Origin: Pseudomonadota bacterium
GTDB lineage: Bacteria > Pseudomonadota > Gammaproteobacteria > Steroidobacterales > Steroidobacteraceae
Assembly: GCA_023417315.1 (NCBI GenBank)
Contig: JAEZFW010000064.1
Span: 1-42,852 of the forward strand
Reading direction: 5' to 3'
DNA: 42,852 nucleotides
Part shown: positions 1-8,015 of the stretch, piece by piece
Layout: every line of letters starts with the position of its first letter
Position numbering within the stretch: position 1 is the stretch's first letter
Position numbers and translations under genes: made by a program
Notes under the pieces: model-generated
What the model was told of the DNA's origin: nothing
Databases searched by the model: none
What the model saw: only the letters and a program-made list of their open reading frames with translations

Positions 1-1
1 C

Positions 2-85
2 TTCGGCGGTGGAGGTTTCGGAGGCGGCGGCTGGGGCGGCGGCGGGGGCACATTCGGTGGAGGCGGCGCGTCAGGGCGCTGGTAA
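2..85 (+). CDS. C-terminal end of a YgcG/TPM-domain protein (partial)
   Basis: Only the last 27 codons are in the window; the frame is open from base 2 and stops at TAA (83-85). The residues are almost all glycine with a few Phe and Trp (runs of FGGGG, ending ASGRW). Such a Gly-rich tail is typical of YgcG-type proteins, which carry an N-terminal TPM_phosphatase domain, a membrane segment and a Gly-rich C-terminus, and usually sit between lemA and a second TPM-domain gene. The next gene is a TPM-domain protein, which supports this reading. The catalytic part lies outside the window, so the family call is inferred from tail composition and context. Confidence 0.7.
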   Translation, partial: FGGGGFGGGGWGGGGGTFGGGGASGRW

Positions 86-89
86 TCGC

Positions 90-581
90 GTGTCTTTGAA
101 GCGAGTCTTCAAGCATCTGAGCTCGACGGGTTTTGCGTTACGACGCGCATTCGATGACGCTTCGCTGCAGGCCATCGAACGCGCAATCGCGCAGAGCGAG
201 GGAAAGCATGGCGGCGAGATCCGCTTCGCGGTCGAAGCGAATCTCAATGCTTATGAATTGCTATGCAAGGTGACGCCCCGAGCGCGCGCGCTCGAGGCAT
301 TCGCGGAGCTCGGAGTGTGGGACACGGATGCGAACAATGGTGTTCTCATCTATGTGCTGTGGGCCGATCACGATGTGGAGATCGTCGCGGATCGAGGCTT
401 CAATGGCCGAGTGTCCGCGCACGAGTGGGAAGACGTCTGCCACAGAATGGAGACTCTCTTCGCCCAAGGTCAGGCCGTCGACGCGGTGCTGACCGGTATC
501 GCGGCAGTCGGCGAGCTGATCGCTCGACACTATCCCAGCGTTGATCGAAACGAGTTGTCGAATCGCCCGGTGCTGATGTGA
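90..581 (+). CDS. TPM-domain membrane-associated protein
   Basis: A 163-residue protein starting at GTG (90), five bases after the stop of the preceding YgcG-like gene; the frame is open further upstream to base 9, but that part overlaps the Gly-rich tail. The core (about residues 25-155) resembles the TPM_phosphatase fold: an AIAQSEGKHGGEIRFAVE segment, then NNGVLIYVLWADHDVEIVADRGFNGRV and a long helix ending in GIAAVGELIARHYP. No signal peptide or clear transmembrane segment is visible. It is the usual last member of a lemA-ygcG-TPM gene set. Biochemical function in this subfamily is unclear; acid phosphatase activity is known only for plant thylakoid relatives. The start is uncertain, as no strong ribosome binding site precedes it. 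Confidence 0.8.
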   Translation: MSLKRVFKHLSSTGFALRRAFDDASLQAIERAIAQSEGKHGGEIRFAVEANLNAYELLCKVTPRARALEAFAELGVWDTDANNGVLIYVLWADHDVEIVADRGFNGRVSAHEWEDVCHRMETLFAQGQAVDAVLTGIAAVGELIARHYPSVDRNELSNRPVLM

Positions 582-685
582 TCTTGCGGTGTCTCTAACG
601 ATGTCTCCATGCAGCGACGTTCATGCGCAACCCACCATAGTGCTCCCCGATACCGTTACCGGACGGATCAGGTAATAATGCCCGC

Positions 686-1915
686 ATGATGATGACTCCA
701 CGCCCTAGTCGATTTGCTTTCGTCGTGCTCGCCTCGTCTTTGGCGGGCTGCCAACTCATGCAGCCTCAGGCGCCTGAACCGGAAGCGCCACCAGCACCGC
801 CTCCGGTCGTTGCGCCGCTCGCGACGCACGAGTTCGAGTTCGACCCCGAGTCGGATCAAGTCATCGGCACGTTGCAAGTCACGCGCGTGCAGGGCGAAGA
901 CACGCTGTCCGACATCGCGCGTCGTTTCAATCTTGGATATGAAGAGATCGTGCGGGCGAACCCGGGCGTGGATCCTTGGCTGCCGGGCGAAGGACGAGAA
1001 ATCGTTCTGCCCACCCAGTTCGTGCTGCCTGACGCCCCGCGAGAAGGGCTCGTCATCAATCTTGCGCAGCTGCGAATGTTCTATTTCCCGAAAGCGAAAG
1101 AAGGCGAACCGCGGACGGTCCTCACGCATCCGATCGGGATAGGCAAGGTCGGCTGGAAGACGCCGGAAGGAACGACGAAGGTCACCGGCAAGGCAAAGAA
1201 TCCAACCTGGTTCCCTCCCGCATCGGTTCGAAAAGAGCATGCCGCTGCCGGCGATCCGTTGCCATCGAAGGTGCCGCCGGGGCCAGACAATCCGCTTGGT
1301 GCGCACATGATGACGTTGGGCTGGCCGAGCTATCTGGTTCACGGCACCAACAAGCCATACGGCGTGGGGCTGCGCTCGAGTCACGGGTGCGTCCGCTTCT
1401 ATCCGGAAGACATCGCGCTGCTGTATGACAAGGTCCCGATCGGCACGAAGGTCACGGTCGTGAATCAGCCGTTCGTATTCGGGTGGCAGGGGAATGCGCT
1501 CTACATCCAAGCATTTCCCGTGCTCGAGGATGACGAACGGGAGCACCCTACCGCCGCGGAGACGCTATTGAATGCCGCCATCTCCGATGAGTTGTGGCAG
1601 CAGGTGAAGGAGCACGATGCAGTCGTCGATCTCGAGCTCGTGAATGAGATCGTCGCGAATCCGCGCGGCATCGCGATGCCCGTATCCGCGCCGGAGATGA
1701 GCCTGGACAAGCTGCTCTATTCGGCACGTCACGTCGAGAATACTCTGCCAGAAGGAGCGACGTGGAATGGCAGCGACGAAACGTTCTTCACCGCGGAGGA
1801 ATTCGAAGCGGCACGTGCAGGTACGCCCCTGCCGAAGAAGGCGCCTGCTGCAAAGAACACGAAAAAGACGGTCGCGAACTCGGGTGCCGCAGGTGCGAGC
1901 GGCGGCGCGCTTTGA
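686..1915 (+). CDS. L,D-transpeptidase lipoprotein with LysM domain (YkuD/ErfK family)
   Basis: A 409-residue periplasmic enzyme expected to form L,D cross-links in peptidoglycan or attach proteins to it. A lipoprotein signal peptide ends in the lipobox LAGC, with Cys22 as lipidated residue. A LysM domain spans about residues 61-109 (VQGEDTLSDIARRFNLGYEEIVRANPG) and a YkuD catalytic domain about 121-260. The active-site motif is SHGCVR, with His233 and Cys235, preceded by HGTNKPYGVG. The C-terminal 150 residues are an extension ending in an Ala/Lys-rich tail. Three in-frame ATGs in a row (686, 689, 692) leave the exact start open. A possible -10 (TAATAAT, 673-679) lies very close to the start. 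The gene stands alone, with a palindromic repeat element after it. Confidence 0.93.
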   Translation: MMMTPRPSRFAFVVLASSLAGCQLMQPQAPEPEAPPAPPPVVAPLATHEFEFDPESDQVIGTLQVTRVQGEDTLSDIARRFNLGYEEIVRANPGVDPWLPGEGREIVLPTQFVLPDAPREGLVINLAQLRMFYFPKAKEGEPRTVLTHPIGIGKVGWKTPEGTTKVTGKAKNPTWFPPASVRKEHAAAGDPLPSKVPPGPDNPLGAHMMTLGWPSYLVHGTNKPYGVGLRSSHGCVRFYPEDIALLYDKVPIGTKVTVVNQPFVFGWQGNALYIQAFPVLEDDEREHPTAAETLLNAAISDELWQQVKEHDAVVDLELVNEIVANPRGIAMPVSAPEMSLDKLLYSARHVENTLPEGATWNGSDETFFTAEEFEAARAGTPLPKKAPAAKNTKKTVANSGAAGASGGAL

Positions 1916-1921
1916 ACATTG

Positions 1922-2034
1922 GACTGTAGGCTCTAGGCGGTAGGCTGTAGCCAGAGGAAGATTGCGGGAGTCTCGCTCGCAGCGAGGCGAGCTTCTCGTT
2001 CTGGCTACAGCCTACAGCCTAAAGTCTACAGCCC
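1922..2034 (+). repeat. Long intergenic palindrome, CTGTAGG-word type (element A1)
   Basis: About 34 bp of nearly complementary arms (1922-1955 and 2000-2033) surround a loop of about 44 nt. The arms consist of the 7-nt word CTGTAGG/CCTACAG repeated with small changes. A deviant second word (CTCTAGGC on the left, CTTTAGGC in the reverse complement of the right) is mirrored in both arms. The apex carries CCAGAGGAAG on the left and GCTTCTCGTTCTGG on the right. It lies between the L,D-transpeptidase gene and the zinc metallopeptidase gene, both on the plus strand. No T-run follows, so it is not a classical intrinsic terminator. Confidence 0.88.
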
Positions 2035-2095
2035 CTCGCCAGGAACTCCCGACTCCCGCGAGCCGTATCTAGCACACAACCGAGAGGTGCGGCAT

Positions 2096-2944
2096 ATGCG
2101 CTGGGCTGGAAGACGGGCGAGCACGAACATCGAAGACCGGCGCGGGATGCGCTACAAAGGGGTCGGTGGGATTGGGATCGGCACGGTCATTCTGGCGCTG
2201 ATCGCGATCTATTTCGGCCAAGACCCTTCCGTGGTGCTGCAAGGCGTTCAGCCGGGGCAGCAGGCAGAGCAAGTTCCCTATCAGGAAACAGAGGCGGAAG
2301 CTCAATTGCGTGAGCTCGTCGCCGTGGTGCTTGCTGACACCGAGGACACGTGGGGCGCGATCTTCGCGAACGCCGGCAGCACGTATCGCGAGCCCACCCT
2401 CGTTCTGTTTTCCGGTGCCGTGGAATCCGCGTGCGGATTCGCGCAGGCGGCCGTCGGTCCCTTCTATTGTCCCGCGGATCAGCGCGTCTACATCGATCTA
2501 TCGTTCTATCAGGATCTGCACTCGCGCTTCGGCGCACCGGGAGACGCGGCGCAGGCTTACGTCGTTGCGCATGAAGTCGGACATCACGTGCAAACGTTGC
2601 TCGGCATCTCCGAGCGCAATTTGGCTGCGCGTCAACGCGCGAGCGAAGCCGAGGCGAACGCGCTTTCGGTGCGACAAGAACTGCAAGCCGATTGCTTCGC
2701 CGGACTTTGGGCGCATCACGCCGACCAATCGCGCCAACTGTTCGAAGCAGGTGACATCGAAGAAGTGCTGAACGCCGCGAGCGCAATCGGCGACGATCGC
2801 ATGCAGCAACGTTCTCGCGGCTACGTCTCTCCAGAATCGTTCACGCACGGCAGCTCCGAGCAGCGCATGCGCTGGTTCAATCGCGGCTACGAAAGCGGAG
2901 ATGTAAATCAATGCGACACTTTCGATCGGAGCGTGACGCTCTAG
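2096..2944 (+). CDS. ypfJ: Neutral zinc metallopeptidase, YpfJ family
   Basis: A 282-residue membrane-anchored putative zinc peptidase. The ATG at 2096 is chosen over an upstream GTG (2087) because GAGAGG (2082-2087) stands eight bases before it and because homologues begin with an MRW-type N-terminus. The N-terminus has the family hallmark (DRRGMRYKGVGGIGIG) followed by one transmembrane segment (about residues 27-42, TVILALIAIYFG). The zinc site HEVGHH is at about residues 159-164, with a probable third ligand in the later QADCFAGLWAHHA segment. It ends with GFNRGY-like and CDTF motifs typical of the family. Substrate unknown. The downstream gap carries a palindromic repeat. Confidence 0.93.
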   Translation: MRWAGRRASTNIEDRRGMRYKGVGGIGIGTVILALIAIYFGQDPSVVLQGVQPGQQAEQVPYQETEAEAQLRELVAVVLADTEDTWGAIFANAGSTYREPTLVLFSGAVESACGFAQAAVGPFYCPADQRVYIDLSFYQDLHSRFGAPGDAAQAYVVAHEVGHHVQTLLGISERNLAARQRASEAEANALSVRQELQADCFAGLWAHHADQSRQLFEAGDIEEVLNAASAIGDDRMQQRSRGYVSPESFTHGSSEQRMRWFNRGYESGDVNQCDTFDRSVTL

Positions 2945-2947
2945 ATC

Positions 2948-3037
2948 AAGTGACGAAGTGACGGAGTGACAACGTGACGGGGTGAGAAACAAGCATCTCT
3001 GACTTCATCACTCCGTCACCTCGTCACTTCGTCACTC
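2948..3037 (+). repeat. Long intergenic palindrome, GTGACGA-word type (element B1)
   Basis: The left arm (2948-2986) is a run of near copies of the 8-nt word AGTGACGA. The right arm (3003-3036) is its complement (TCGTCACT words). The loop between them is about 16 nt. The right arm is preceded by TCTCTGAC at 2997-3004, matching half of the apical core seen in other elements. It fills the gap between ypfJ and the tail-sheath-like gene. Confidence 0.87.
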
Positions 3038-3046
3038 GCTGTGTTA

Positions 3047-3081
3047 CCTTAGCTCCACAACAATTAAACGGGGAGCTAAGG
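3047..3081 (+). promoter_or_regulatory. Hairpin sequestering the ribosome binding site of the sheath-like gene
   Basis: A perfect 10-bp inverted repeat, CCTTAGCTCC (3047-3056) and GGAGCTAAGG (3072-3081), with a 15-nt A-rich loop. The right arm contains most of the Shine-Dalgarno sequence GGGGAG (3070-3075) and the first base of the GTG start codon. In the mRNA the stem would hide the initiation region, so translational control is a reasonable inference. An alternative reading is a DNA operator for a dimeric repressor. Confidence 0.7.
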
Positions 3082-4724
3082 TGCCGGAGCGTCCGCTCGA
3101 CGGTATCCATATCGCTGAATCGCCGGATGCGGAACAGCCGATTGCACGCGTGAGCGCGCAATCTACGGCTTTTGTCGGCCGCACGCTGCGTGGTCCGGTG
3201 AATCGTCCGGTGACGGTACGCAGTTTCGCGGACTACCAGTTGATCTTCGGAGGGTTGTGGCAACCGAGCCCGCTCTCTTACGCCGTCGAGCACTTCTTCG
3301 AGCAAGGCGGGCGGCGCGCCATCATCGTGCGCGTCGTCAACGGAGCTTCGCCCGTTACGATCTCTTTGCGTTGCGCGCACGAGTTACTCACGCTCGAAGC
3401 CGTTGCTCCCGGCACCCGCGAGTTTCTGCGCGCCTCCGTCGATTACGACAACATCGCCGCCGATGACGAGGAGCGCTTCAACCTGGTGGTGCAGCGCGTT
3501 CGCTCGCCGGGGTCCGAGCGCATCGAAGAGCAGGAAACCTATCGCGGCGTATCTGTGGATCCAGGGTCGCCGAGATTCGTGTCGCAGGTGTTATTGGAAT
3601 CTTTGCTGGTGCGCGTGCGCGGTGGCGTGCCCCAGCAACGGCCGGACCGTACGCTCATGCCTGGCACGAACCTTCCGATCGGCTATGTGCATTCGAATCC
3701 CGATGGCAACGACGGTCGTCCGCTCACCGACTACGACGTGATCGGCTCAGCCGCACGCGGGACCGGCTTATTCGCGCTGCAAAACGCAGAGGATCTCGCG
3801 TTTCTATATATCCCGCCTCTGACGCGCTCGCACGATGTTGGGGTCAGTACCCTGTTGGTCGCGGCGAAATTTTGCCGCGAGCGCCGTGCAATGCTGATCG
3901 TGGACCCGCCGGCGACATGGGAGACGCCTTCGCATGCTGTCGCGGCATTGTGCAATCTCGATTTCCGCTGCGAGAACGCAGTGATGTTCTATCCGCGCAT
4001 CATCTCGATGGACCGCTTGCGCGCTCGTCAGGAAATCTTCGCGAATGGCGGTGCGGTCGCGGGTTTGCTGTCGCGTGCAGGGGATGCGATTTCGGCAGCC
4101 GTTGCCGTACGCGAGCCGGAATCGCTGCTGCGAGGCGGCGTTCGCCTCGCGGTCGAGGTGAAGGATGCGGATCGTTGGAAGCTGGCCGCACACGGGGCGA
4201 ATGTGTTGCAGACTGTACGAAGCCCCGGTCCGCAGCGACCTGCGTTGCGCACGCTCGCCTGCGGTGCGAGCGCGTCTGCGGACGGCTCGTATCTCTCGCA
4301 ACAGCGTTTCGCTCAGTTCGTGATCGATGCCATCGCGCGCGGAACTCGGTGGTCGGTCATCGCGCCCCGCACACCGCTCTCGTGGGAGAAGTTGCGCAAA
4401 CAGATTCGCACGTTCTTGATCGAGCTGCGCAGTGCAGGTGCCTTCTCGGCGGCATCGGAGCAACAGGCCTTTCTCGTCGTGTGCGATGAACGCCTGAACG
4501 ATGAGACTCACGCTGGCGCAACGAGAATCTTGGTGCAGTTTGCCTCACTGCACGGCGGCGGCTATCACAGCTATCTGATCAAGCATTCGACGAAAGGCAC
4601 CGAAGTACGCCCGGTGACGGTGAACCGCTTCGAAAGCTCGCTCGTGGTCTCGGACGATCTCGAACGCGAGATCACGATCCGCCTCGAGCGGGACGAAGAG
4701 CTGCGCCGGATGATGACGGGATAA
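3081..4724 (+). CDS. Orphan phage/contractile-injection tail-sheath-like protein
   Basis: A 547-residue protein starting at GTG (3081), five bases after GGGGAG. The N-terminal region (IARVSAQSTAFVGRTLRGPVNRPV, then SFADYQLIFGG) and the C-terminal third (NGGAVAGLLSRAG; RFAQFVIDAIARGTRWSVIAPR; FLIELRSAGAFSAASEQQAFLVVCDE) match the contractile tail sheath family. These proteins polymerise around a tail tube and contract to drive it through a membrane. A middle domain (LAFLYIPPLTR to ERRAMLIVDPPATW) resembles the protease-resistant domain of sheaths. No tube, baseplate, spike, ATPase or other phage gene is nearby; both neighbours are ordinary chromosomal genes. It could serve a distant injection system or be an exapted sheath. 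The family call is confident, the role is unknown. Confidence 0.82.
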   Translation: MPERPLDGIHIAESPDAEQPIARVSAQSTAFVGRTLRGPVNRPVTVRSFADYQLIFGGLWQPSPLSYAVEHFFEQGGRRAIIVRVVNGASPVTISLRCAHELLTLEAVAPGTREFLRASVDYDNIAADDEERFNLVVQRVRSPGSERIEEQETYRGVSVDPGSPRFVSQVLLESLLVRVRGGVPQQRPDRTLMPGTNLPIGYVHSNPDGNDGRPLTDYDVIGSAARGTGLFALQNAEDLAFLYIPPLTRSHDVGVSTLLVAAKFCRERRAMLIVDPPATWETPSHAVAALCNLDFRCENAVMFYPRIISMDRLRARQEIFANGGAVAGLLSRAGDAISAAVAVREPESLLRGGVRLAVEVKDADRWKLAAHGANVLQTVRSPGPQRPALRTLACGASASADGSYLSQQRFAQFVIDAIARGTRWSVIAPRTPLSWEKLRKQIRTFLIELRSAGAFSAASEQQAFLVVCDERLNDETHAGATRILVQFASLHGGGYHSYLIKHSTKGTEVRPVTVNRFESSLVVSDDLEREITIRLERDEELRRMMTG

Positions 4725-5265
4725 GAACAAGAGTAAGAAACCGACGCCACCCGGCGTCGTCCTCGCGGAGGCGAGGATCCATCCTAGTCCGCTCCAGATT
4801 CCGTTCCTGATAGGCCCTCGCCTTCGCGAGGGTGACGAACAAAGAAGAGACGCCGTTTGGTGCGTCGTCCTCGCCTCCGCGCATTGCTGTCCGGGGAAAA
4901 ACTAGCGCGGGGCGCCTCTCGTCCCATGTTCCCTCCCTTGCGAAGCGGGGGAGGGTTAGGGAGGGGGCGCGAAAGTGCGCGCTATTACGCGCCCCCATCC
5001 TGTCCTTCTGATGTACAGGACGTACAAATGGCGAAGTGCATGGATGCACGGGAGCGGCCCCCGCTGCCGCAAGGGAATGGACGCATCCATTGACCCTTGC
5101 GCAGTTGAGTTGCCGTCGACAGCACGCGTACGAATACCCTGCAAAGACCGAATGAAACATCGCTTCTCAATTCATTTCCCCGGACAGCAGTGCGCCTCCG
5201 CGCGGACGACGATATGAATCGTCGCCTTTGCGGGCGTGCTTGGCGAGATACTCTTTATCTTTGCC
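4725..5265. repeat. Gene-free region with several kinds of small hairpin repeats
   Basis: No believable gene is present in these 541 bases. They hold at least seven short inverted repeats: 4742-4759 and 4761-4776; CCCTCGC-CTTC-GCGAGGG (4815-4832); a CCCTCCC...GGGAGGG block around 4929-4965; GTGCATGGATGCAC (5037-5050); a GCGG/CCGC stem around 5054-5070; and ATGGA-CGCA-TCCAT (5077-5090). The stretch seems to be an accumulation site for REP-like elements between the sheath-like gene and the convergent B12 unit. Confidence 0.7.
4742..4776 (+). terminator. Two adjacent hairpins after the sheath-like gene
   Basis: CGACGCC-ACCC-GGCGTCG (4742-4759) is followed directly by CCTCGC-GGAG-GCGAGG (4761-4776). 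The first may end transcription of the sheath-like gene, which stops 17 bases upstream, but there is no T-run. The second looks like a REP-type hairpin, since a similar one recurs at 4815-4832. Confidence 0.45.
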
Positions 5266-5820
5266 TCAACCCTTGGTGGACTGGCGTTGCCACAACACTT
5301 CCATGCCCTGCTCCTGGCGTACGAGCACCCGGGCAACGACGAAGAGCAAATCCGAGAGTCGATTCAGATAGCGCGTTACCTCAGGTGCAACCGAGTCTTC
5401 TTGCGCGAGCGCCCACGTGCGGCGCTCTGCGCGGCGTGTGATCGCTCGCGCCAGATGACAGGCTGAGGTCGCCGTGCCGCCGCTCGGCAGAATGAATTCC
5501 TTGAGGGGCGGCAGCGCTTCATTCAAGCGATCGAGATCCTGTTCGAGTCTGGTGATGTGTGCGTCGGTGATCGCGCGCAACCCCGGTACCGAAAGCTCGC
5601 CGCCGAGATCGAAGAGCTCGTGCTGAACGCGCGTCAGCAGAGATTGGATCTCGTCCACTTTCGTTGCCGCAATCACCATACCGAGCGCACTGTTCGCCTC
5701 ATCGACTGCACCATACGCTTCGATTCGCATATGGGTCTTGTGCACGCGTGTGCCGTCGCCGAGGCCAGTGGTACCGTCATCTCCCGTGCGCGTATAGATC
5801 TTGCTCAGGCGGTGGCCCAT
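5266..5820 (-). CDS. Cob(I)alamin adenosyltransferase, PduO/MMAB type
   Basis: A 184-residue enzyme that transfers the adenosyl group of ATP to cob(I)alamin to make coenzyme B12. Family motifs are complete: the N-terminal ATP-binding loop KIYTRTGDDGTTGLGDG (about residues 7-23), then RIEAYGAVDEANSALG, the FILPSGG segment, and ARAITRRAERRTWAL. The usual length for this type is 180-200 residues. The start is ATG (5820), with AAGGAG five to six bases upstream. It lies 21 bp after the stop of the BtuB-type receptor gene on the same strand, so the pair is probably one transcript under the upstream cobalamin riboswitch: uptake followed by activation of the cofactor. Confidence 0.95.
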   Translation of the reverse strand: MGHRLSKIYTRTGDDGTTGLGDGTRVHKTHMRIEAYGAVDEANSALGMVIAATKVDEIQSLLTRVQHELFDLGGELSVPGLRAITDAHITRLEQDLDRLNEALPPLKEFILPSGGTATSACHLARAITRRAERRTWALAQEDSVAPEVTRYLNRLSDLLFVVARVLVRQEQGMEVLWQRQSTKG

Positions 5821-5841
5821 GGGTGTCTCCTTTGCACTAGC

Positions 5842-7689
5842 TCAACGCGGCTGATAGCGAACTGAAAGGAAGACCGTGCGGTCGGCCTGGTTGTACAGGC
5901 GCACCGTGCGGTATTCGCGATCGAGGACATTACCGAGCTTGCCTTGAACGCTCCAAGCTTCGTTGATTGCGTAGTCGCAGATCAGGTCGAGGACTGCAAA
6001 TCCACCGAGTCGATTCGTGTTCGCGACGTCATCGTAGCGAGAGCCTTCGGCCGTCAGCCGGGCGCGCGCATCGAGCGTACCGAGCGAGCGGCCCACCTCG
6101 AAGTGCCCTGAATGCTTTGCCCGACGAGGCAGTAGATTATCGAAGTCCAGTCCGGCTGTGCGATTGCGCGGATCGATTCCCGAGTAGCCGAGGCTCATCG
6201 TCCACGCCCCCAATGTCGCATCGACGTCGAGCTCCACACCTCGGATGCGCGCACTGTTGAGGTTGTTCGGCGCGAAGATGGCGGCGTCATAGACGATGAG
6301 ATCATCGACGCGTCGCTCGTACGCTGCGAATGCGATATTGAGCGGTGCATTCGTCCAACCAATGCCGATTTCGTAGCTGCGCGAGGTCTCGGGATCGAGG
6401 TTTGGATTGCTGAAGCCGGGAAAATACAGATCGTTGAATGAGGGTGCGCCGAACGCGGTACCCCAGGCTGCGCTGAGTGACCAATGCTCATCGAGCATCC
6501 ATTTCCAGCCCAGGCTGCCCGTCTCGTAGCTGCCGAACTGCTCGTTGTCGTCGTAGCGAGCGGAGGCGAGAATTCGATGCGACCCAAGTGCGGCTTGATA
6601 CTGCGCGAACGCGCCCACGTTATCCCGCGCGAGTGCTTCATAAGCCGTTGTGCTCGCGATGCGATCGTCGAAGTAGTCGGCACCGATCGAAAATGCGTGC
6701 GCGTTCGACAGATCGAAGTCGGACTGCACGGATACGTTGCGGCGCTCCGTCTCGAAACGAGACGCAACGAATTCAGCGTCCGCGGAATTCGGGTCATCGT
6801 AGATGTTGTCCTGGTCATCTTCACTGCGTCCGGCGAGCAAGGACACGGACCAGCGCTCCGCGGGATTGATACGTCCGCGAAGTGTCACCACGCGCTCGAC
6901 GAAGTCCGTCTCGTTCGCGAACGTGCCGTCATACTCGGTGCGCCCCGATGCATAGAGTGCCGTCGCTTCGACTTCGGCGATGCTCCAGCGTTGACCCGCG
7001 CGCAACGTACCCGATGTGTTCTCGTAACCGTCGCGGTCCGGCTCATGCGTAAAGCATCCGCCGCCAGGGGGAAACGGTGCGCCGGCACACGAGTTATAGC
7101 CTTCGGTTGCGATTCGATTCGCCGCGATGCTGAGCCAAGAACGATCCGAAGCGGTGCCGAAGCTCGCGCTCGCAGTCGAGGTTTCATTAGAGCCTGCACC
7201 CACGTTGAACGTGAGGCCCTTGCTGCGACGAGTGAAGATCTGAATCACACCGCCGATGGCATCCGATCCATACAGACTCGATCGCGGACCGCGGATGATT
7301 TCGACGCGCTCGATTTGATCCACGGGTATGTACTCGAAGGGGGTGGTGCCGCTGGTGGCGGACCCGACGCGCACTCCATCGACGAGCACGAGCAGTTGCT
7401 CTGCATCGGCTCCGCGCAGGAACACATTGGACAGTTTTCCGAGGCCGCCTGTATTCGCAACTGTGAGGCCGGTTTCGCCTCGCAGTAGGTCTTGGACGGA
7501 ATGAACGCCACGCCGCTCGATATCCTCGCGCGTGATGATCGACACCGCGCCGATGACTTCGCTTAAGGACTGCTCCACGCGCGCCGCCGTCACCACGACC
7601 GCATCGCTGCGATCTTCCGCGGAAACTTGGAACGATAGAACAGGCAGAACGGCAGCGGCGAACGCCGCGCCAGGACGAACGGATTTCAT
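5842..7689 (-). CDS. btuB: TonB-dependent vitamin B12 receptor, BtuB type
   Basis: A 615-residue outer-membrane receptor. The start is ATG at 7689 (MKSVRPGAAFAAAVLPVLSFQVSA), giving a signal peptide and preceded by GGGGAG at 7697-7702; the frame is open further upstream, but that part lies in the riboswitch leader. A TonB-box-like DAVVVTAAR follows the signal peptide. The plug domain is clear (SIITREDIERRGVHSVQDLLRG; VFLRGADAEQLLVLVDGVRV; PVDQIERVEIIRGPRSSLYGSDAIGGVIQIFT), and the rest is a beta-barrel with GKLGNVLDREYRTV and a C-terminal aromatic strand. The B12 assignment rests on the cobalamin riboswitch in the leader and the adenosyltransferase gene downstream, as well as on similarity to short (about 610-residue) BtuB receptors. 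Confidence 0.93.
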   Translation of the reverse strand: MKSVRPGAAFAAAVLPVLSFQVSAEDRSDAVVVTAARVEQSLSEVIGAVSIITREDIERRGVHSVQDLLRGETGLTVANTGGLGKLSNVFLRGADAEQLLVLVDGVRVGSATSGTTPFEYIPVDQIERVEIIRGPRSSLYGSDAIGGVIQIFTRRSKGLTFNVGAGSNETSTASASFGTASDRSWLSIAANRIATEGYNSCAGAPFPPGGGCFTHEPDRDGYENTSGTLRAGQRWSIAEVEATALYASGRTEYDGTFANETDFVERVVTLRGRINPAERWSVSLLAGRSEDDQDNIYDDPNSADAEFVASRFETERRNVSVQSDFDLSNAHAFSIGADYFDDRIASTTAYEALARDNVGAFAQYQAALGSHRILASARYDDNEQFGSYETGSLGWKWMLDEHWSLSAAWGTAFGAPSFNDLYFPGFSNPNLDPETSRSYEIGIGWTNAPLNIAFAAYERRVDDLIVYDAAIFAPNNLNSARIRGVELDVDATLGAWTMSLGYSGIDPRNRTAGLDFDNLLPRRAKHSGHFEVGRSLGTLDARARLTAEGSRYDDVANTNRLGGFAVLDLICDYAINEAWSVQGKLGNVLDREYRTVRLYNQADRTVFLSVRYQPR

Positions 7690-7700
7690 GATCAAACTCC

Positions 7701-7718
7701 CCATGCACGCCCGCATGG
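7701..7718 (-). promoter_or_regulatory. Hairpin touching the btuB ribosome binding site
   Basis: On the minus strand CCATGC-GGGCGT-GCATGG forms a 6-bp stem whose 3' arm overlaps two bases of the GGGGAG Shine-Dalgarno sequence (7697-7702). It may be the switching part of the riboswitch expression platform that blocks ribosome access when cobalamin is bound. No intrinsic terminator with a U-run is visible in the leader, which favours translational control. Confidence 0.45.
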
Positions 7719-7805
7719 CTGTCGTTGTATGAAACAGCAGGCGGCAGGGGAGGAGGGCGCCGGTCGGCGCACACTCATCGCCCACCGCGATGCTGGTACG
7801 TCCGT

Positions 7806-8010
7806 AAGGCCGGTCTCCGGGCTCTCGAGTGAATCGCGATGCGCTTCGTCCGTATCACCTTCCCGCGTCATGACGACGCAGTGGTCCGAGAGATCTCGAG
7901 ATACGGATTTGACTCGAATACCGTTGCGGGGGCAGCGCCGGAATGATCGTAGAACGACGAACCGGCTTCCCGTTTATCGCATCACGAGTCGATGCGATCA
8001 CCTTGCGGTG
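7806..8010 (-). promoter_or_regulatory. Cobalamin (AdoCbl) riboswitch upstream of btuB
   Basis: Read on the minus strand, the leader contains the hallmarks of the cobalamin riboswitch: GGGAAGCCGG (about 7964-7973), the core GCGCTGCCCCCGCAACGGT (about 7921-7939), and near the 3' end a B12-box-like GAGCCCGGAGACCGGCC (about 7809-7825). Between them is a variable peripheral region. An additional 5' hairpin, ATCGCATCGACTCGTGATGCGAT (7976-7998), precedes the core. The class is known to repress B12 uptake genes when adenosylcobalamin is abundant. It sits about 117 nt before the btuB start codon. Confidence 0.93.
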
Positions 8011-8015
8011 CCGGG

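Noticed and set aside
3081..4724. Prophage
   Set aside because: Only the sheath-like gene is phage-related; no integrase, capsid, tube, lysis gene or att-like flanks are present.
4857..5170. Several small frames in the gap after the sheath-like gene
   Set aside because: All run through hairpin repeats; none has a ribosome binding site or a recognisable motif.
6484..7488. Open frame of 334 codons on the plus strand
   Set aside because: Antisense to btuB, which has complete plug and barrel motifs.
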